NCBI RefSeq assembly: GCF_021283545.2
Contig: NZ_CP128540.1
Location: forward strand, 4,437,501-4,501,500
Source of the DNA: Pseudomonas alloputida
Lineage (GTDB): Bacteria > Pseudomonadota > Gammaproteobacteria > Pseudomonadales > Pseudomonadaceae
Direction: 5' to 3'
DNA length: 64,000 nt
Shown piece by piece: positions 55,142 through 64,000 of the stretch (within the stretch, counting starts at the first letter, position 1; each line of letters begins with the position of its first letter). Both the position numbers and the translations under genes were made by a program. Below the pieces are notes generated by a model. The model did not search any database and was not told the DNA's origin. It saw nothing but the letters and a program-made list of their open reading frames with translations.

Positions 55142-55520
55142 GCCAGCGTGGCCACAGGACGAGACCTGCCAGCAGTACAGCGACCAGGCAGCCCAGCGCC
55201 AACAAGGGCACCAGTGCCGGCAACGGCAACGGACGTCGCCGACGCAATGCCCGCTCTACCCGCAGCCAGCGCAGGCAGGCGCCAGCGCTCAGCAATGCAC
55301 TCAGCAGCATCAGGCCAGCGACCAGCCACAGCCGCAGGGGTGTCTCGAGGACGTGGCCGGCGAAAGTTTCGATGGCGATTGCGCCACCCAGCAGCGCCAG
55401 CGCGGTCCGGACCCAGGCCAGGAAGGTACGTTCGTTGGCCAGCGTGAAGCGCGGATCAGGCGCCTCACCCTGCCCCAACAGCCGCCGCGACCAGTCAGGC
55501 CGTGGTTCAGGCACGCCCAT
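55134..55520 (-). CDS. YidH-like DUF202 membrane protein
   Basis: 128 residues. DPRFTLANERTFLAWVRTALALLGGAIAIETF is the DUF202 signature; three membrane segments lie at about 32-52, 65-85 and 103-122. ATG 55520 is in a TGATG overlap with the DUF1329 stop, so all four genes from 58706 downward appear translationally coupled or nearly so. Confidence 0.88.
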   Translation of the reverse strand: MGVPEPRPDWSRRLLGQGEAPDPRFTLANERTFLAWVRTALALLGGAIAIETFAGHVLETPLRLWLVAGLMLLSALLSAGACLRWLRVERALRRRRPLPLPALVPLLALGCLVAVLLAGLVLWPRWHG

Positions 55521-56842
55521 CAGCGCACACCAAAGCTGCGCAGGGCGCCGGGCGAGAAGTACGAAAGGCTGGTGCGCACATTGAAGGCAAAGGGCCGACG
55601 CTGCTCGTTGATCAAGCCCGATGCATGGTAGCGGCCGCTCTTGAGGTCGTAGGTGATCTCCATGGCGTTGACCGCCACCTGGCCGCTGGGGTGAAAGAAA
55701 CCATGGGCCTGTGAGGTGCGCCACAGCTCGCCACGCGCGTCGTAGCTGTCTGTTTCGAGAATGGCCCAGGTGTCTTCATCCAGGTAGAACCGGCGCTTGG
55801 CATAGATATGCTGCGCCCCGGGCTTCAACGTCGCCTCCACGACCCACACCCGGTGCAGTTCGTAGCGGGTCGGTGCCGGGTCGATGTGGCCTGGCTTGAT
55901 CAGGTCCACATAGCGCAGCTCGGGCGATGCCAGGCGGTAACAGTTGTAGGGCACGTGCAGCGCCTGCTTGCCCAGCAGCTTCCAGTCATACCGGTCAGGC
56001 GCGCCATTGAACATGTCGCGACTGTCGGCGGTCCGCAGGCCGGCGGTGCCAGGGCCAGTGGTGTCATAGGCGATGTTCGGCGCCCGTCGTACCCGCCGCT
56101 GGCTGGCGCTGTACACCCAGGACAAACGCGGTTCGGCGACCTGGTCCAGTGTCTCATGCACCACCATCGCATCGCCGGCAAGCCGCGAGGGCGCCGTCAT
56201 GCGGTAGGTGAAGTAATAAAGTACATTGCCCGCCCCCAGGTTGGCCAAACCTTCGGGCCGGGCCACTTCCTGACGCGCGCTCATCAGCACGAAGCGGCCA
56301 TTCTTCAGCGGCGTGACGCTGTCGGAGCTCAGGCTGTAACTCACGTTGCGATGCCGGGTCAGGTGGTTCCAGATCACCTCCAGGCCGTTGGTTGGCTGCG
56401 CAAAGGCGATGACGCCAGTGAAACCGCGCACACCGTTGCCCTGGTCATCCAGCTGCGCCTGCTCGGCGTTGCGGGCGGCCGATGCCGCGACCGCGTCGGG
56501 TACCGCAACACTGCGGTGGGTGGGATACACCGGCAAGCTCAGGCTGGCTGGGAAGCGTTTGAGCAAGGCCACCTGGCCGTCGGTAAGCTGACCTCGGTAC
56601 TGCCGGTAGTTGGCGGCCGTGATCCGGTACAGAGGCTGCTCATCGGCAAACGGGTCCAGCGGCGTGCCGTTGTCGCCCAGGCGTTGCTGGGCTGTACTCA
56701 ACCCACCTTGCCAGGCCGGTATGCGCCCGTCGGGGCTGGCAGCACGCTCGGCTCCCACCGGGGTCAGGTTGTCGGGCAGGCCGGCTGCTGCCAGCGTGCC
56801 ACTCGCCCAGAACAGGCCAATCATCACCATGCGCATTTTCAT
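55520..56842 (-). CDS. DUF1329 outer-membrane-associated protein
   Basis: 440 residues. The signal peptide MKMRMVMIGLFWASGTLAAA is followed by GLPDNLTPVGAERAASPDGRIPAW, the DUF1329 opening, and a LolB/LolA-like beta-rich body. ATG 56842 has GAGGG seven bases upstream; ATG 56848 is too close. DUF1329 proteins are nearly always next to DUF1302 and are thought to help export or import hydrophobic compounds. Coupled to the DUF1302 gene above by a 10-base gap. Confidence 0.9.
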   Translation of the reverse strand: MKMRMVMIGLFWASGTLAAAGLPDNLTPVGAERAASPDGRIPAWQGGLSTAQQRLGDNGTPLDPFADEQPLYRITAANYRQYRGQLTDGQVALLKRFPASLSLPVYPTHRSVAVPDAVAASAARNAEQAQLDDQGNGVRGFTGVIAFAQPTNGLEVIWNHLTRHRNVSYSLSSDSVTPLKNGRFVLMSARQEVARPEGLANLGAGNVLYYFTYRMTAPSRLAGDAMVVHETLDQVAEPRLSWVYSASQRRVRRAPNIAYDTTGPGTAGLRTADSRDMFNGAPDRYDWKLLGKQALHVPYNCYRLASPELRYVDLIKPGHIDPAPTRYELHRVWVVEATLKPGAQHIYAKRRFYLDEDTWAILETDSYDARGELWRTSQAHGFFHPSGQVAVNAMEITYDLKSGRYHASGLINEQRRPFAFNVRTSLSYFSPGALRSFGVR

Positions 56843-56852
56843 TGTCATGCCC

Positions 56853-58706
56853 TCAGAAAGTGACGCCCAGGCTCAGCGAGATGAAGTCCCGGTCGCCGCG
56901 GGTGCCATAGTCGCCGTCGATAAAGTCGGTGTACGACACACTCAGGCTGTAGGTGCTGGCGAGCGTCGCATCCAACCCGACACTGATGGCCCTGGAGCCT
57001 TCGCTGAACGCCGACCCCTCCACCGGGCCGGTGCCGTGCACGTCATGTGCCCAGGACAGGTTCGGCCGCAGGTCGAAACCGGCAATCACGTTGGGGTAGG
57101 CCCAGGTGGCACGCAGCCGGTAGCCCCAGGAAAACGGGGTCATGAAGCCTTCGTCGTTGCAATGCTCAGGGGTTTTGGAAATGGCCACGCACACGCTGTT
57201 GTCCGCCAGTTCGCCGCTGTTGAACGTGCCCGAGCGCCCGTAACGGGGGCCATAGGCGCCCTCCAGACCGCCCACGTAGGTGGCGCCAGCCTCGCCTATC
57301 AACAGCAACTGGTTGGCCCCCATCACCTGGCTGAAAGCGTGAACAGCGGTTATCTGCAACTGGGTCATCTCTTTACGGCGGTAGCCGTCGAACAGCGTAC
57401 TGGCGCTGTCTGGCCGCAGGCCGTCACCCAGCAAGGGCGAGCGGCCATCGACGTTCAACAACGACTGGATGATATCGGTACCGTTGAGCTGCATGGGCAT
57501 GTTCGGCCGGTAGCTCAGCTCCCCCTGCAGCGCCGTGCCGGTGCGCAGGGTGGTGGAGAACGAAAGGCCGTAGAGGCGAATGTCCTCGGGGTATTGCACC
57601 CGGTACTGCGAGGTGCCCAGGCGTAGCGCGCCGACCAGCGACTGGCCTGCGCTGGAACCCAGAAAAGCGGCACAGTCTGCAAGCCCGATAGCGAGGTTGG
57701 CGCACAACTGCGGGGCGAAACGGCGGTTGTCGAAATACGGGCTGCTGACCGTACCCAGGTAAGGCGTGCGGCTGTGGTAGTTCGCCGCGTAAGCGCCAAA
57801 CTCGGTGTCCAGCGCCGCCACGTACCAGCGCAGCGAAACGCCCCACTGCCCGCTGTTGCGGGCATCCTGGTCGCTGCCGCGAGGTATGCGCACGCCTTCG
57901 CTGGTGAGGTTCACACCGAACGGCGCAAGCCCCGCCACGGCTGTGGGGTTGCCGAGCAATTTGGCGCCCACGTCGAGGCCATCGCACCCATCGGGCAAAA
58001 AGTCGTTGTTCGAAAAGAACGTGCCACAGTTGTCGAGCTGGGTCTGTTCCCAGTCCAGCTGATAGAAACCGTCGACCGACAGCGCTTCGGTGAGGTTCTG
58101 GGTGAAGTAGAACAGGTTCACCGGCACCAGCGCGTCCTTCACTTCCGAGCCGGGGCGGCGCAAGGCCGCCAGGTTGAAGGGGTTGATGACGTTCAGTCCG
58201 CCCTGGATGAAGGTGCTCTCACCCCAGTTGACCACCTGCTTGCCCAGCCTGAGCGAACCCGGTTGGCCGTCGATGTCGTACAGGTAGTAACCGAAGGCAT
58301 CGAGCAGCTGGCTACCTGCGGTCTTGGCTGAGCGCTTGCGGTTGTTGTCCTCGACCTGCTTGAAGCGCTGATCGTGATCACGCAGGGCCGTGTCGTACCA
58401 GTAGGTACCGCGCAGGAACACCCCCAGGTTGTCGTGCTTGAGCTCCAGGTCATGGGTGCCTTTGAACACCGCTGAAAACACATCGCCAGAGGCAAAGTTC
58501 AGGCGGCCGTCATCGCTGTTGGCGCTGTTGTGCAGGGCCGGGTCAGGGTTGGCAGTCGCAATGCTGCTACCAAAGGAAAGCGCCGAGTCGAATTGCCCCT
58601 CAAGTTCACCCCAGTGAAACTGAGCGGCACCGGCAGACGCAGAAAAAAGTACTGATGAGGCAAGTACCGACAACGGTCCCGAGCGACCGGAAATACGAGA
58701 TGCCAT
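56853..58706 (-). CDS. DUF1302 outer-membrane beta-barrel protein
   Basis: 617 residues. The signal peptide ends ...SVLFSASAGAA; then FHWGELEGQFDSALSFGSSIATANPDPAL, LRLGKQVVNWGESTFIQGGLNVINPFN and a terminal strand FISLSLGVTF, all typical of DUF1302. The family is linked to transport of steroids, terpenes and fatty compounds. ATG 58706 is preferred over GTG 58709. It heads the four-gene envelope operon; the promoter lies in the 214-base gap shared with a divergent LysR gene. Confidence 0.9.
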   Translation of the reverse strand: MASRISGRSGPLSVLASSVLFSASAGAAQFHWGELEGQFDSALSFGSSIATANPDPALHNSANSDDGRLNFASGDVFSAVFKGTHDLELKHDNLGVFLRGTYWYDTALRDHDQRFKQVEDNNRKRSAKTAGSQLLDAFGYYLYDIDGQPGSLRLGKQVVNWGESTFIQGGLNVINPFNLAALRRPGSEVKDALVPVNLFYFTQNLTEALSVDGFYQLDWEQTQLDNCGTFFSNNDFLPDGCDGLDVGAKLLGNPTAVAGLAPFGVNLTSEGVRIPRGSDQDARNSGQWGVSLRWYVAALDTEFGAYAANYHSRTPYLGTVSSPYFDNRRFAPQLCANLAIGLADCAAFLGSSAGQSLVGALRLGTSQYRVQYPEDIRLYGLSFSTTLRTGTALQGELSYRPNMPMQLNGTDIIQSLLNVDGRSPLLGDGLRPDSASTLFDGYRRKEMTQLQITAVHAFSQVMGANQLLLIGEAGATYVGGLEGAYGPRYGRSGTFNSGELADNSVCVAISKTPEHCNDEGFMTPFSWGYRLRATWAYPNVIAGFDLRPNLSWAHDVHGTGPVEGSAFSEGSRAISVGLDATLASTYSLSVSYTDFIDGDYGTRGDRDFISLSLGVTF

Positions 58707-58920
58707 CACTCTTAACCTCTTATTGTGTTTATTAGAGAGTGAATTGCGAGTTAATGCTTAAGTACGGCGCAAAGGCCTGCAGGCAAGGGCTTGGGTAATT
58801 ATTCGAACGTTTCTGTTATCCTCGTTTTGCTGCTTACCGATACTAAGTAGGCCACCGGGGCTGAACAAATAGCGTCTCCCGATGGTTGCCATATCACTTC
58901 GGCATAGCCTGAGAACCACA

Positions 58921-59865
58921 ATGACTTTGAAACAGCTGCGTTATTTGATCGCCATTGTCGAAGCCGGCAGTTTTTCCAATGCCGCACGCCAGGCGTTCAT
59001 CGCCCAACCGGCCTTGAGCCGACAGATAGGCCTGCTGGAGAGCGAACTGGAAATGCAACTGCTGGCGCGCCAGCATGACGGTATCGAACTGACCGATGCC
59101 GGGCGGCAGTTGTACGAAGTGGCCCGATCGGTCGTGCAGCAGCTCGATTCGGTGAAAGACGAGCTGAAATCCAGCCGCGGCAACCCCAAGGGGCACGTGG
59201 CCATCTCGATTCCCGCCACTGCCTCGGCACTGTTGTTGCCGGCCATCATTACCCAGGCCCAGGCACGCTTCCCGGGGATCAAGCTCACCGTTTGGGATGG
59301 CCTGAGCCGCGAAGGTGGCCAGGCGATCGAGCTGGGCAAGGTGGATTTCGGCGTGGTGCCCAACGCCGAAGAACTTGTCCATGTGGTCGCCGAGCCCGTG
59401 TTTTCCGAAGACCTGTATTGGGTCGGCCTGCCTGGGCACGGCCCTGACGAGTCGCCCATCACCTTGGCTGAAGCCGCAGCGAGCCGCCTGGTAATGCCAC
59501 CCCGTAGCCTGCACTTGCGCAGGCGCATCGAGCAGGCTGCCATGGAAACCGGTGTGACACTGGACTCCAGCTACGAACAGCAGTCGGCCCCCGGTATCAC
59601 CAGCCTGGTCCGTGCTGGCCTGGCGGCCACCATCAGCAACTGGCCGCCGCTGCTGGATCTGGCCGCGCCTGCCAGCGCGCGGCTGATAGTGGAACCGCGC
59701 ATCACCCGCACCATCGCCTTGGCCCACTCGCAGCACAAGCCGCTGTCGTTCGCCGCCGCCTGCATGCGCGACCTGGTGCGCGCACTGCTGGTGGATGCGG
59801 TGCGCAGCGAGCGCTGGAAAGGAACCTTGATCGAGCGCGAGGCCCTGGCGGAGCAGAGCCTCTGA
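58921..59865 (+). CDS. LysR-family regulator
   Basis: 314 residues; MTLKQLRYLIAIVEAGSFSNAARQAFIAQPALSRQIGLLESELEMQLLARQ is the helix-turn-helix region. The ligand domain resembles the Nac/Cbl-like group (GHVAISIPATASALLLPAIITQAQARFPGIKLTVWDGLS). It is divergent from the DUF1302 operon and convergent (12 bases) with the MFS gene, so it may control the envelope operon, the catabolic group after it, or both. Confidence 0.9.
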   Translation: MTLKQLRYLIAIVEAGSFSNAARQAFIAQPALSRQIGLLESELEMQLLARQHDGIELTDAGRQLYEVARSVVQQLDSVKDELKSSRGNPKGHVAISIPATASALLLPAIITQAQARFPGIKLTVWDGLSREGGQAIELGKVDFGVVPNAEELVHVVAEPVFSEDLYWVGLPGHGPDESPITLAEAAASRLVMPPRSLHLRRRIEQAAMETGVTLDSSYEQQSAPGITSLVRAGLAATISNWPPLLDLAAPASARLIVEPRITRTIALAHSQHKPLSFAAACMRDLVRALLVDAVRSERWKGTLIEREALAEQSL

Positions 59866-59877
59866 GCGCAGTGAACA

Positions 59878-61173
59878 TCACGCTTGGGCAGGCGCAGCCG
59901 TGCCCACCTGCACCAGACGTTGCCGGGTTTTCTGCGGGTCCATCCAGGCCAGCCCGATCAGCCCGGCAATCACCAGCACCGCGCCGCACACCAGAAAACC
60001 CTGGCCAAACCCTGCCGTGTGCCCGGCCCCGGCGCCCTGCACCAGCAAACCGGTGACCACCGGTGCCGACAGCCCGGCCAACGAGGCGATACCGTTGCCG
60101 ATCGCCAGAATGCCGCCGCGCTGCCCGCTGGGCGTGAACTCCGCCAGCATGGCAGGCCCCACGGAGTACATCACCAGCGCCAGCCCACCGCTGAACGTGA
60201 GGCTGACGATCCGCTCGACGTTGCTCAGACCGGGCAGAAACAATGCCGCCGACAGCAGCCCGCTGGCGATCAGGCACACGGAAACGAACGCACCGCGCGA
60301 CCAGCGTGTGGCCAACCCGGCACGCATCATTCGCTGGGACAGCCAGGCCATGAACAGGCTCAGCGGCGTGGTAACCACCACGAACAGGACGAACACCTGG
60401 CCGGTCATGATCGGGTCGATACCCAGCCCGGTTTCCAGGTAGCTCGGTACCCAGGTCAGGGTCAATGCCAGGGACCAATTGGCGGCGAAGTGGCACAAGT
60501 AGTTGCCCAATACCGTGCGGTCACCGAGCAGTCGACGATAGGGAACAGGGGCCTGCCCTTCTTCAAGCTGGCCCGGGCGAATGCGGTCGAGGTTGCCCTC
60601 GCTGCCAAGCCGCCACCACAGCACGCACCACACCGCGCCGATCACCGCCAGCACGATGAAGTTCATGCGCCAGCCGTAGTGCACACTGATCCATGGGATC
60701 ATGGCACCCGCTACCAGCAGCCCCAGCGCACTGCCGGTATGCAACAGCGCCACGGGAAGGTTGCGACGGTCATTGGGGAACCACTTGTACAAGGCATGTG
60801 TAGCCACCGGTGAGGCCGGTCCCTCGCCAATACCCAGCAGCACCCGGCAGGCGACGATCGCCCACAGCGAGCTGACGAACAACATGGGCAACTGGATAAG
60901 CGCCCAGAACGCGCCCATGCCCAGCAGCAGGGTGCGGGTTGGCCGGCGATTGGCCATGAAGCCGCCTATCACCGCCGAGATGGCGAAGAACCAGTGCAGT
61001 GCGCCCCCTACCAGGCCGAACTCGGCAGGGGACAAGCCCAGTTCCCTGGACATCGGCACCGCCACCAGGCCGATGACCACCTTGTCCAGGAAGTTCACCA
61101 GCATCAACAGCGCCAGCAGTACCGCAATCATCCAGGCCGTGCCTGCACGTGCGGGGGTGTCAGTATGAGTCAT
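59878..61173 (-). CDS. MFS transporter, anion:cation symporter type
   Basis: 431 residues, 12 membrane segments. The first loop has GLVGGALHWFFAISAVIGGFMANRRPTRTLLLGMG and the next VACRVLLGIGEGPASPVATHALYKWFPNDRR, the pattern of the ACS family that imports organic acids. It follows acyl-CoA dehydrogenase and ligase genes on the same strand (63-base gap), so it probably brings in the carboxylate these enzymes use. Confidence 0.88.
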   Translation of the reverse strand: MTHTDTPARAGTAWMIAVLLALLMLVNFLDKVVIGLVAVPMSRELGLSPAEFGLVGGALHWFFAISAVIGGFMANRRPTRTLLLGMGAFWALIQLPMLFVSSLWAIVACRVLLGIGEGPASPVATHALYKWFPNDRRNLPVALLHTGSALGLLVAGAMIPWISVHYGWRMNFIVLAVIGAVWCVLWWRLGSEGNLDRIRPGQLEEGQAPVPYRRLLGDRTVLGNYLCHFAANWSLALTLTWVPSYLETGLGIDPIMTGQVFVLFVVVTTPLSLFMAWLSQRMMRAGLATRWSRGAFVSVCLIASGLLSAALFLPGLSNVERIVSLTFSGGLALVMYSVGPAMLAEFTPSGQRGGILAIGNGIASLAGLSAPVVTGLLVQGAGAGHTAGFGQGFLVCGAVLVIAGLIGLAWMDPQKTRQRLVQVGTAAPAQA

Positions 61174-61235
61174 GATGATCTCTCGTTATTGTTCTTGTCT
61201 GGAGAACCCGGCCACCACGGGCCGGGCATACCGCG

Positions 61236-62402
61236 TCATTGCTCAGGCATGAGCACGCCCTTGGCGATGGTGTTGCGCTGGATCTCGCTGGTTCCGGTGA
61301 GAATGCGCATCATACGTGTCGCACGGAATATCCACTCCACCGGGTTGCCACGCAGCAGCCCGGCACCGCCGTGTATCTGCACGGCGCGATCGGCGATGCG
61401 GAAGGCCGTCTCCGAAACGAACAGCTTGCACATCGGGGCCTGGGTGCGGATATTGCCGCCGGCGTCATTCACCGCTGCCGTGGCGTAGACCATGCTGCGT
61501 GCAGCATGCAGCTCGGTGGCCATGTCGGCGATCATATGGTTGATCGACTGGAACATGGCGATAGGCTGGCCGAACTGCTTGCGCGTGCGGGCATAGTCGA
61601 TCGAGAGGTTCAGTGCCAGGCCGGCCAGCCCCAGCAAGGTGGGGCAATGCAGCAGGCGGTTGAGGGTGATACGCCCCATCGCCAGCTTGAAACCCTGCCC
61701 CTGCTCACCAATGCGATTGGCCGCCGGCACCCGAACGTCATCAAGCATGATGTCGCCATGCGCACCACCGCCGGACATGACCGAATAATCACTTTCAACC
61801 CTTACCCCCGGCGCGCTCAGGTCGACGAAGAATGCCGAAATCCCTTGGGCACCGCGTCCAGGATCCGTCACTGCAAGCAGCACCGCAATGTCGGCATAGG
61901 GCGCACCCGAAATGTAACGCTTGGCGCCGTTCAGCACATAGTGTTCACCTTCCCGCCGTGCGGAGGTCTTGATCGCCGTTGCATCAGAGCCGGCTTCGCT
62001 TTCAGTCAGGGCGAAGCACACGGCCTTTTCGGCACGGCACACCGGCTGCAGGAACGCCTCGATCTGGGTCGGGCTCGCCACCTTGAACAGATGGCCGATA
62101 CGGGGCGGCCCGGAAAGCTCGCCGAGAATATGCGGCGCCAGCATCGAGCCGGTGAGCACCGTGGCTTCCTTGACCGCACACAGGTCTGACACGCTCAACC
62201 CGGCGCCACCTATCGCCTCGGGCAGCATGATGTTGTAGAAGCCCTGCTCGCACGAGCGCTGCCATACCTGCTGCAGCACCGCCCGCGGGTGCGGCTCTGC
62301 CCAACTGAGACCGGCTTGCTGTTCCAGGGGCAGGATTTCGTTGCGAACGAAGCCACTGATGGCCTCGATGATCTGCTGGGCCTTTTCGCTTGGCTGATAC
62401 AT
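61236..62402 (-). CDS. Acyl-CoA dehydrogenase, standard length
   Basis: 388 residues. CFALTESEAGSDATAIKTSA, YVLNGAKRYISGAPYADI and the C-terminal HGGAGLLRGNPVEWIFRATRMMRILTGTSEIQRNTIAKGVL are ACAD hallmarks. It lies 14 bases downstream of the acyl-CoA ligase gene, so the two are probably consecutive steps of activation and dehydrogenation. Confidence 0.93.
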   Translation of the reverse strand: MYQPSEKAQQIIEAISGFVRNEILPLEQQAGLSWAEPHPRAVLQQVWQRSCEQGFYNIMLPEAIGGAGLSVSDLCAVKEATVLTGSMLAPHILGELSGPPRIGHLFKVASPTQIEAFLQPVCRAEKAVCFALTESEAGSDATAIKTSARREGEHYVLNGAKRYISGAPYADIAVLLAVTDPGRGAQGISAFFVDLSAPGVRVESDYSVMSGGGAHGDIMLDDVRVPAANRIGEQGQGFKLAMGRITLNRLLHCPTLLGLAGLALNLSIDYARTRKQFGQPIAMFQSINHMIADMATELHAARSMVYATAAVNDAGGNIRTQAPMCKLFVSETAFRIADRAVQIHGGAGLLRGNPVEWIFRATRMMRILTGTSEIQRNTIAKGVLMPEQ

Positions 62403-62416
62403 GGTCGTTCCTCGTG

Positions 62417-63964
62417 TCAGATACGGCGTTCGCTGTTTTGCCAGTAGGCGTCACGGATCAACCGGCGCACCACCTTGCCGTTGGGGTTTTTCGGCAGCTC
62501 GCTGACGAAGTCCACGGCACGTGGTTTCTTGAAACCGGCCAGGGCCTGGGCGCAATGTTCGATGACGTCCTGCTCCTGCAGCGCCATGCCCGGCTTGAGC
62601 ACGATCACCGCCCGCACCGCTTCGCCCCACTGCTCGTCAGGCACCCCCACCACCGCCGCCTCGAACACCTGCGGCATGCTGTAGAGCACCTGCTCGACCT
62701 CGCTGGGGTAAATGTTGAAACCACCGGAAATGATCATTTCTTTCTTGCGGTCGACGATGAACACATACCCCTGCTCATCCACCGTGGCCAGGTCGCCAGT
62801 CAGGTAGTAGCCGTCGCGCATCACCTCGGCGGTGAGGTGGGGTGCGCGCCAGTAGCCCTGCATGATGTCCGGGCCCTTGACTACGATTTCGCCCACCTCT
62901 CCCGGCTGGACGTCCTGGAAGTGGTCGTTCACCACGCGCAGGTCGGTTTCGAAGTAGCAACGCCCGCATGAGGCCAGGCGCCGGTAGTCGCCGCCCTCGC
63001 ACAAATGGTCCTGTTCGGTCAGGACGGTTACCAGCGAGCAGGTCTCGCCAGCACCGTAACCCTGGGCCAGGATCGGCCCGAAGACCTCGATGGCCCGCTT
63101 CACCAGCGCTGGTGCCATCGGCGCGGCACCGTACATCACCAGGCGCAAGCTGCTCAGGTCGTAGCGCTCGACATCGGGGAAGTTGACCAGGCGATTGATC
63201 ATGGCAGGCACCAGGAACAAGCGGGTTACGCCTTCGCGCTGGATGGTCTCGAGCAACAGCTGGTCGTCGTAGCGCTCCAGCAGCAGGTTGCAGGCACCGA
63301 CCGCCAGCAGTGGCATCAGCTGCATGCCGCTGGCATGGGTGATAGGCCCGACGTGAGCCATGACATCGCCCGGGGCGGCGCGACGGGTAGGGCTGGCGAG
63401 GCTCTTGCGGATAAGCGCCTTGCGGTTGCCCACGCTGAGCATCGCAGCCTTGAGCACACCAGAGCTGCCAGAGGTGTAATGCAAAACGGCGAGGGCGTCG
63501 TCAGGCAGGTCGCAGCTGATTGGCTGGCTACTGCCTTGGGCCAGCAGTGCGGCATAGGTGATGTCACCGCCCCGCTCACCCAAGGTCACGATCAAGCGTA
63601 ACGCAGGTACCTCCTGCCTGCGGGCCAGCAACGCCTGGGCGAGTTGCGCATCGGCGATCAGCGCGACACTGCAGGCGTCGTTGAGCACCTGAATCACTTC
63701 ATCCGGTGCCAGGCGCGCATTGACCGGTACCTTGACCAGGCCGGCCTTGTAGAAAGCCACCTCTGCTTCCACCAGTTCGGCGCGGTTGGGCGCCAGGATG
63801 GCGACATGCTCGCCCGTGGCGATGCCCTGTGCCAGCAAGGCCGAGGCCAGCTGGTTGGCCCGTTGTTCGAGCTGAGCGAAGGTCAGCCGGGTGTGGCGGT
63901 CGATCACCGCCAGACGTTCAGGCCAGTATCTGGCACTTCGACTGGATAGGGTTCCAAGGTTCAC
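62417..63964 (-). CDS. AMP-binding acyl-CoA ligase
   Basis: 515 residues. The ATP loop is LHYTSGSSGVLKAAMLS (about 165-181); the adenylate motif is QGYGAGET, followed by YLTGDLATVDEQGYVFIVDRKKEMIISGGFNIYPSEVE, and the C-terminal catalytic lysine is in NPNGKVVRR. It makes acyl-CoA from a free acid; substrate unknown. Start GTG at 63964 (MNLGTLSSRSARYWPERLA), close to the right edge; the ribosome site is weak, and an upstream gene cannot be seen. Confidence 0.9.
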   Translation of the reverse strand: MNLGTLSSRSARYWPERLAVIDRHTRLTFAQLEQRANQLASALLAQGIATGEHVAILAPNRAELVEAEVAFYKAGLVKVPVNARLAPDEVIQVLNDACSVALIADAQLAQALLARRQEVPALRLIVTLGERGGDITYAALLAQGSSQPISCDLPDDALAVLHYTSGSSGVLKAAMLSVGNRKALIRKSLASPTRRAAPGDVMAHVGPITHASGMQLMPLLAVGACNLLLERYDDQLLLETIQREGVTRLFLVPAMINRLVNFPDVERYDLSSLRLVMYGAAPMAPALVKRAIEVFGPILAQGYGAGETCSLVTVLTEQDHLCEGGDYRRLASCGRCYFETDLRVVNDHFQDVQPGEVGEIVVKGPDIMQGYWRAPHLTAEVMRDGYYLTGDLATVDEQGYVFIVDRKKEMIISGGFNIYPSEVEQVLYSMPQVFEAAVVGVPDEQWGEAVRAVIVLKPGMALQEQDVIEHCAQALAGFKKPRAVDFVSELPKNPNGKVVRRLIRDAYWQNSERRI

Positions 63965-64000
63965 GTTGTTGTTCTCGTCGACGGTTAAGACCCGATCGAT

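Overview
The window reads as a stretch of a Pseudomonas chromosome, most likely of the P. putida group. The GC-rich coding, the gene order cmaX-crfX-cmpX-sigX, the divergent ppsA/ppsR pair, the 1,621-residue NAD-glutamate dehydrogenase and the REP palindromes of the GGAGCGGG...CCCGCGAA type all point there. No rRNA, tRNA, CRISPR array, integrase or transposase is visible. Species was not tested by any search.

Layout. 1-13.6 kb is conserved core: a partial ECF sigma factor (sigX) with its envelope neighbours, rraA, an alpha/beta hydrolase, ppsA/ppsR and gdhB. 13.6-16 kb holds a LysR regulator divergent from a diaminopimelate decarboxylase, with a perfect 20-bp palindrome between them. 16.3-20.1 kb is a VasX/BTH_I2691-type T6SS effector and its probable DUF6708 immunity partner, with an AT-richer core spanning their junction. 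20.2-29.2 kb carries regulators (MexT-like LysR, two AraC, GntR), a YjaB-like acetyltransferase, a cupin protein and an EmrAB-TolC-type efflux operon. 29.3-36.3 kb has an RND pump operon and soxR, separated by two AT-rich mini-RHS cassettes. The soxR/pump intergenic sequence appears three times around these cassettes. The pump-proximal copy keeps a textbook SoxR promoter with a 19-bp spacer, and the second RHS gene carries a -1 frameshift at an A7 run.

36.4-43 kb holds a CsbD-like stress protein and a probable tricarboxylate-use cluster (OprD porin, CitMHS and DctA transporters, PrpF/GalD-type isomerase, divergent LysR). 43.7-45.8 kb encodes a fused HAD phosphatase/mannitol-1-phosphate dehydrogenase, the architecture of a mannitol osmolyte synthase. 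45.9-52.8 kb is a tightly coupled operon (3-hydroxyacyl-CoA dehydrogenase, acyl-CoA dehydrogenase, Fe-alcohol dehydrogenase, thioesterase, thiolase) with a divergent LysR. An SdsA1-type alkylsulfatase sits beside it, so alkyl sulfate to fatty alcohol to beta-oxidation is a plausible local pathway. 54.8-64 kb has a DUF1302-DUF1329-DUF202-DUF202 envelope operon, another LysR, and an MFS/acyl-CoA dehydrogenase/acyl-CoA ligase group.

The most unusual region is 33.5-35.9 kb: a stress-regulator/pump pair split by toxin-like RHS cassettes together with copies of the promoter. All calls rest on reading the sequence and remembered family features; nothing was searched.
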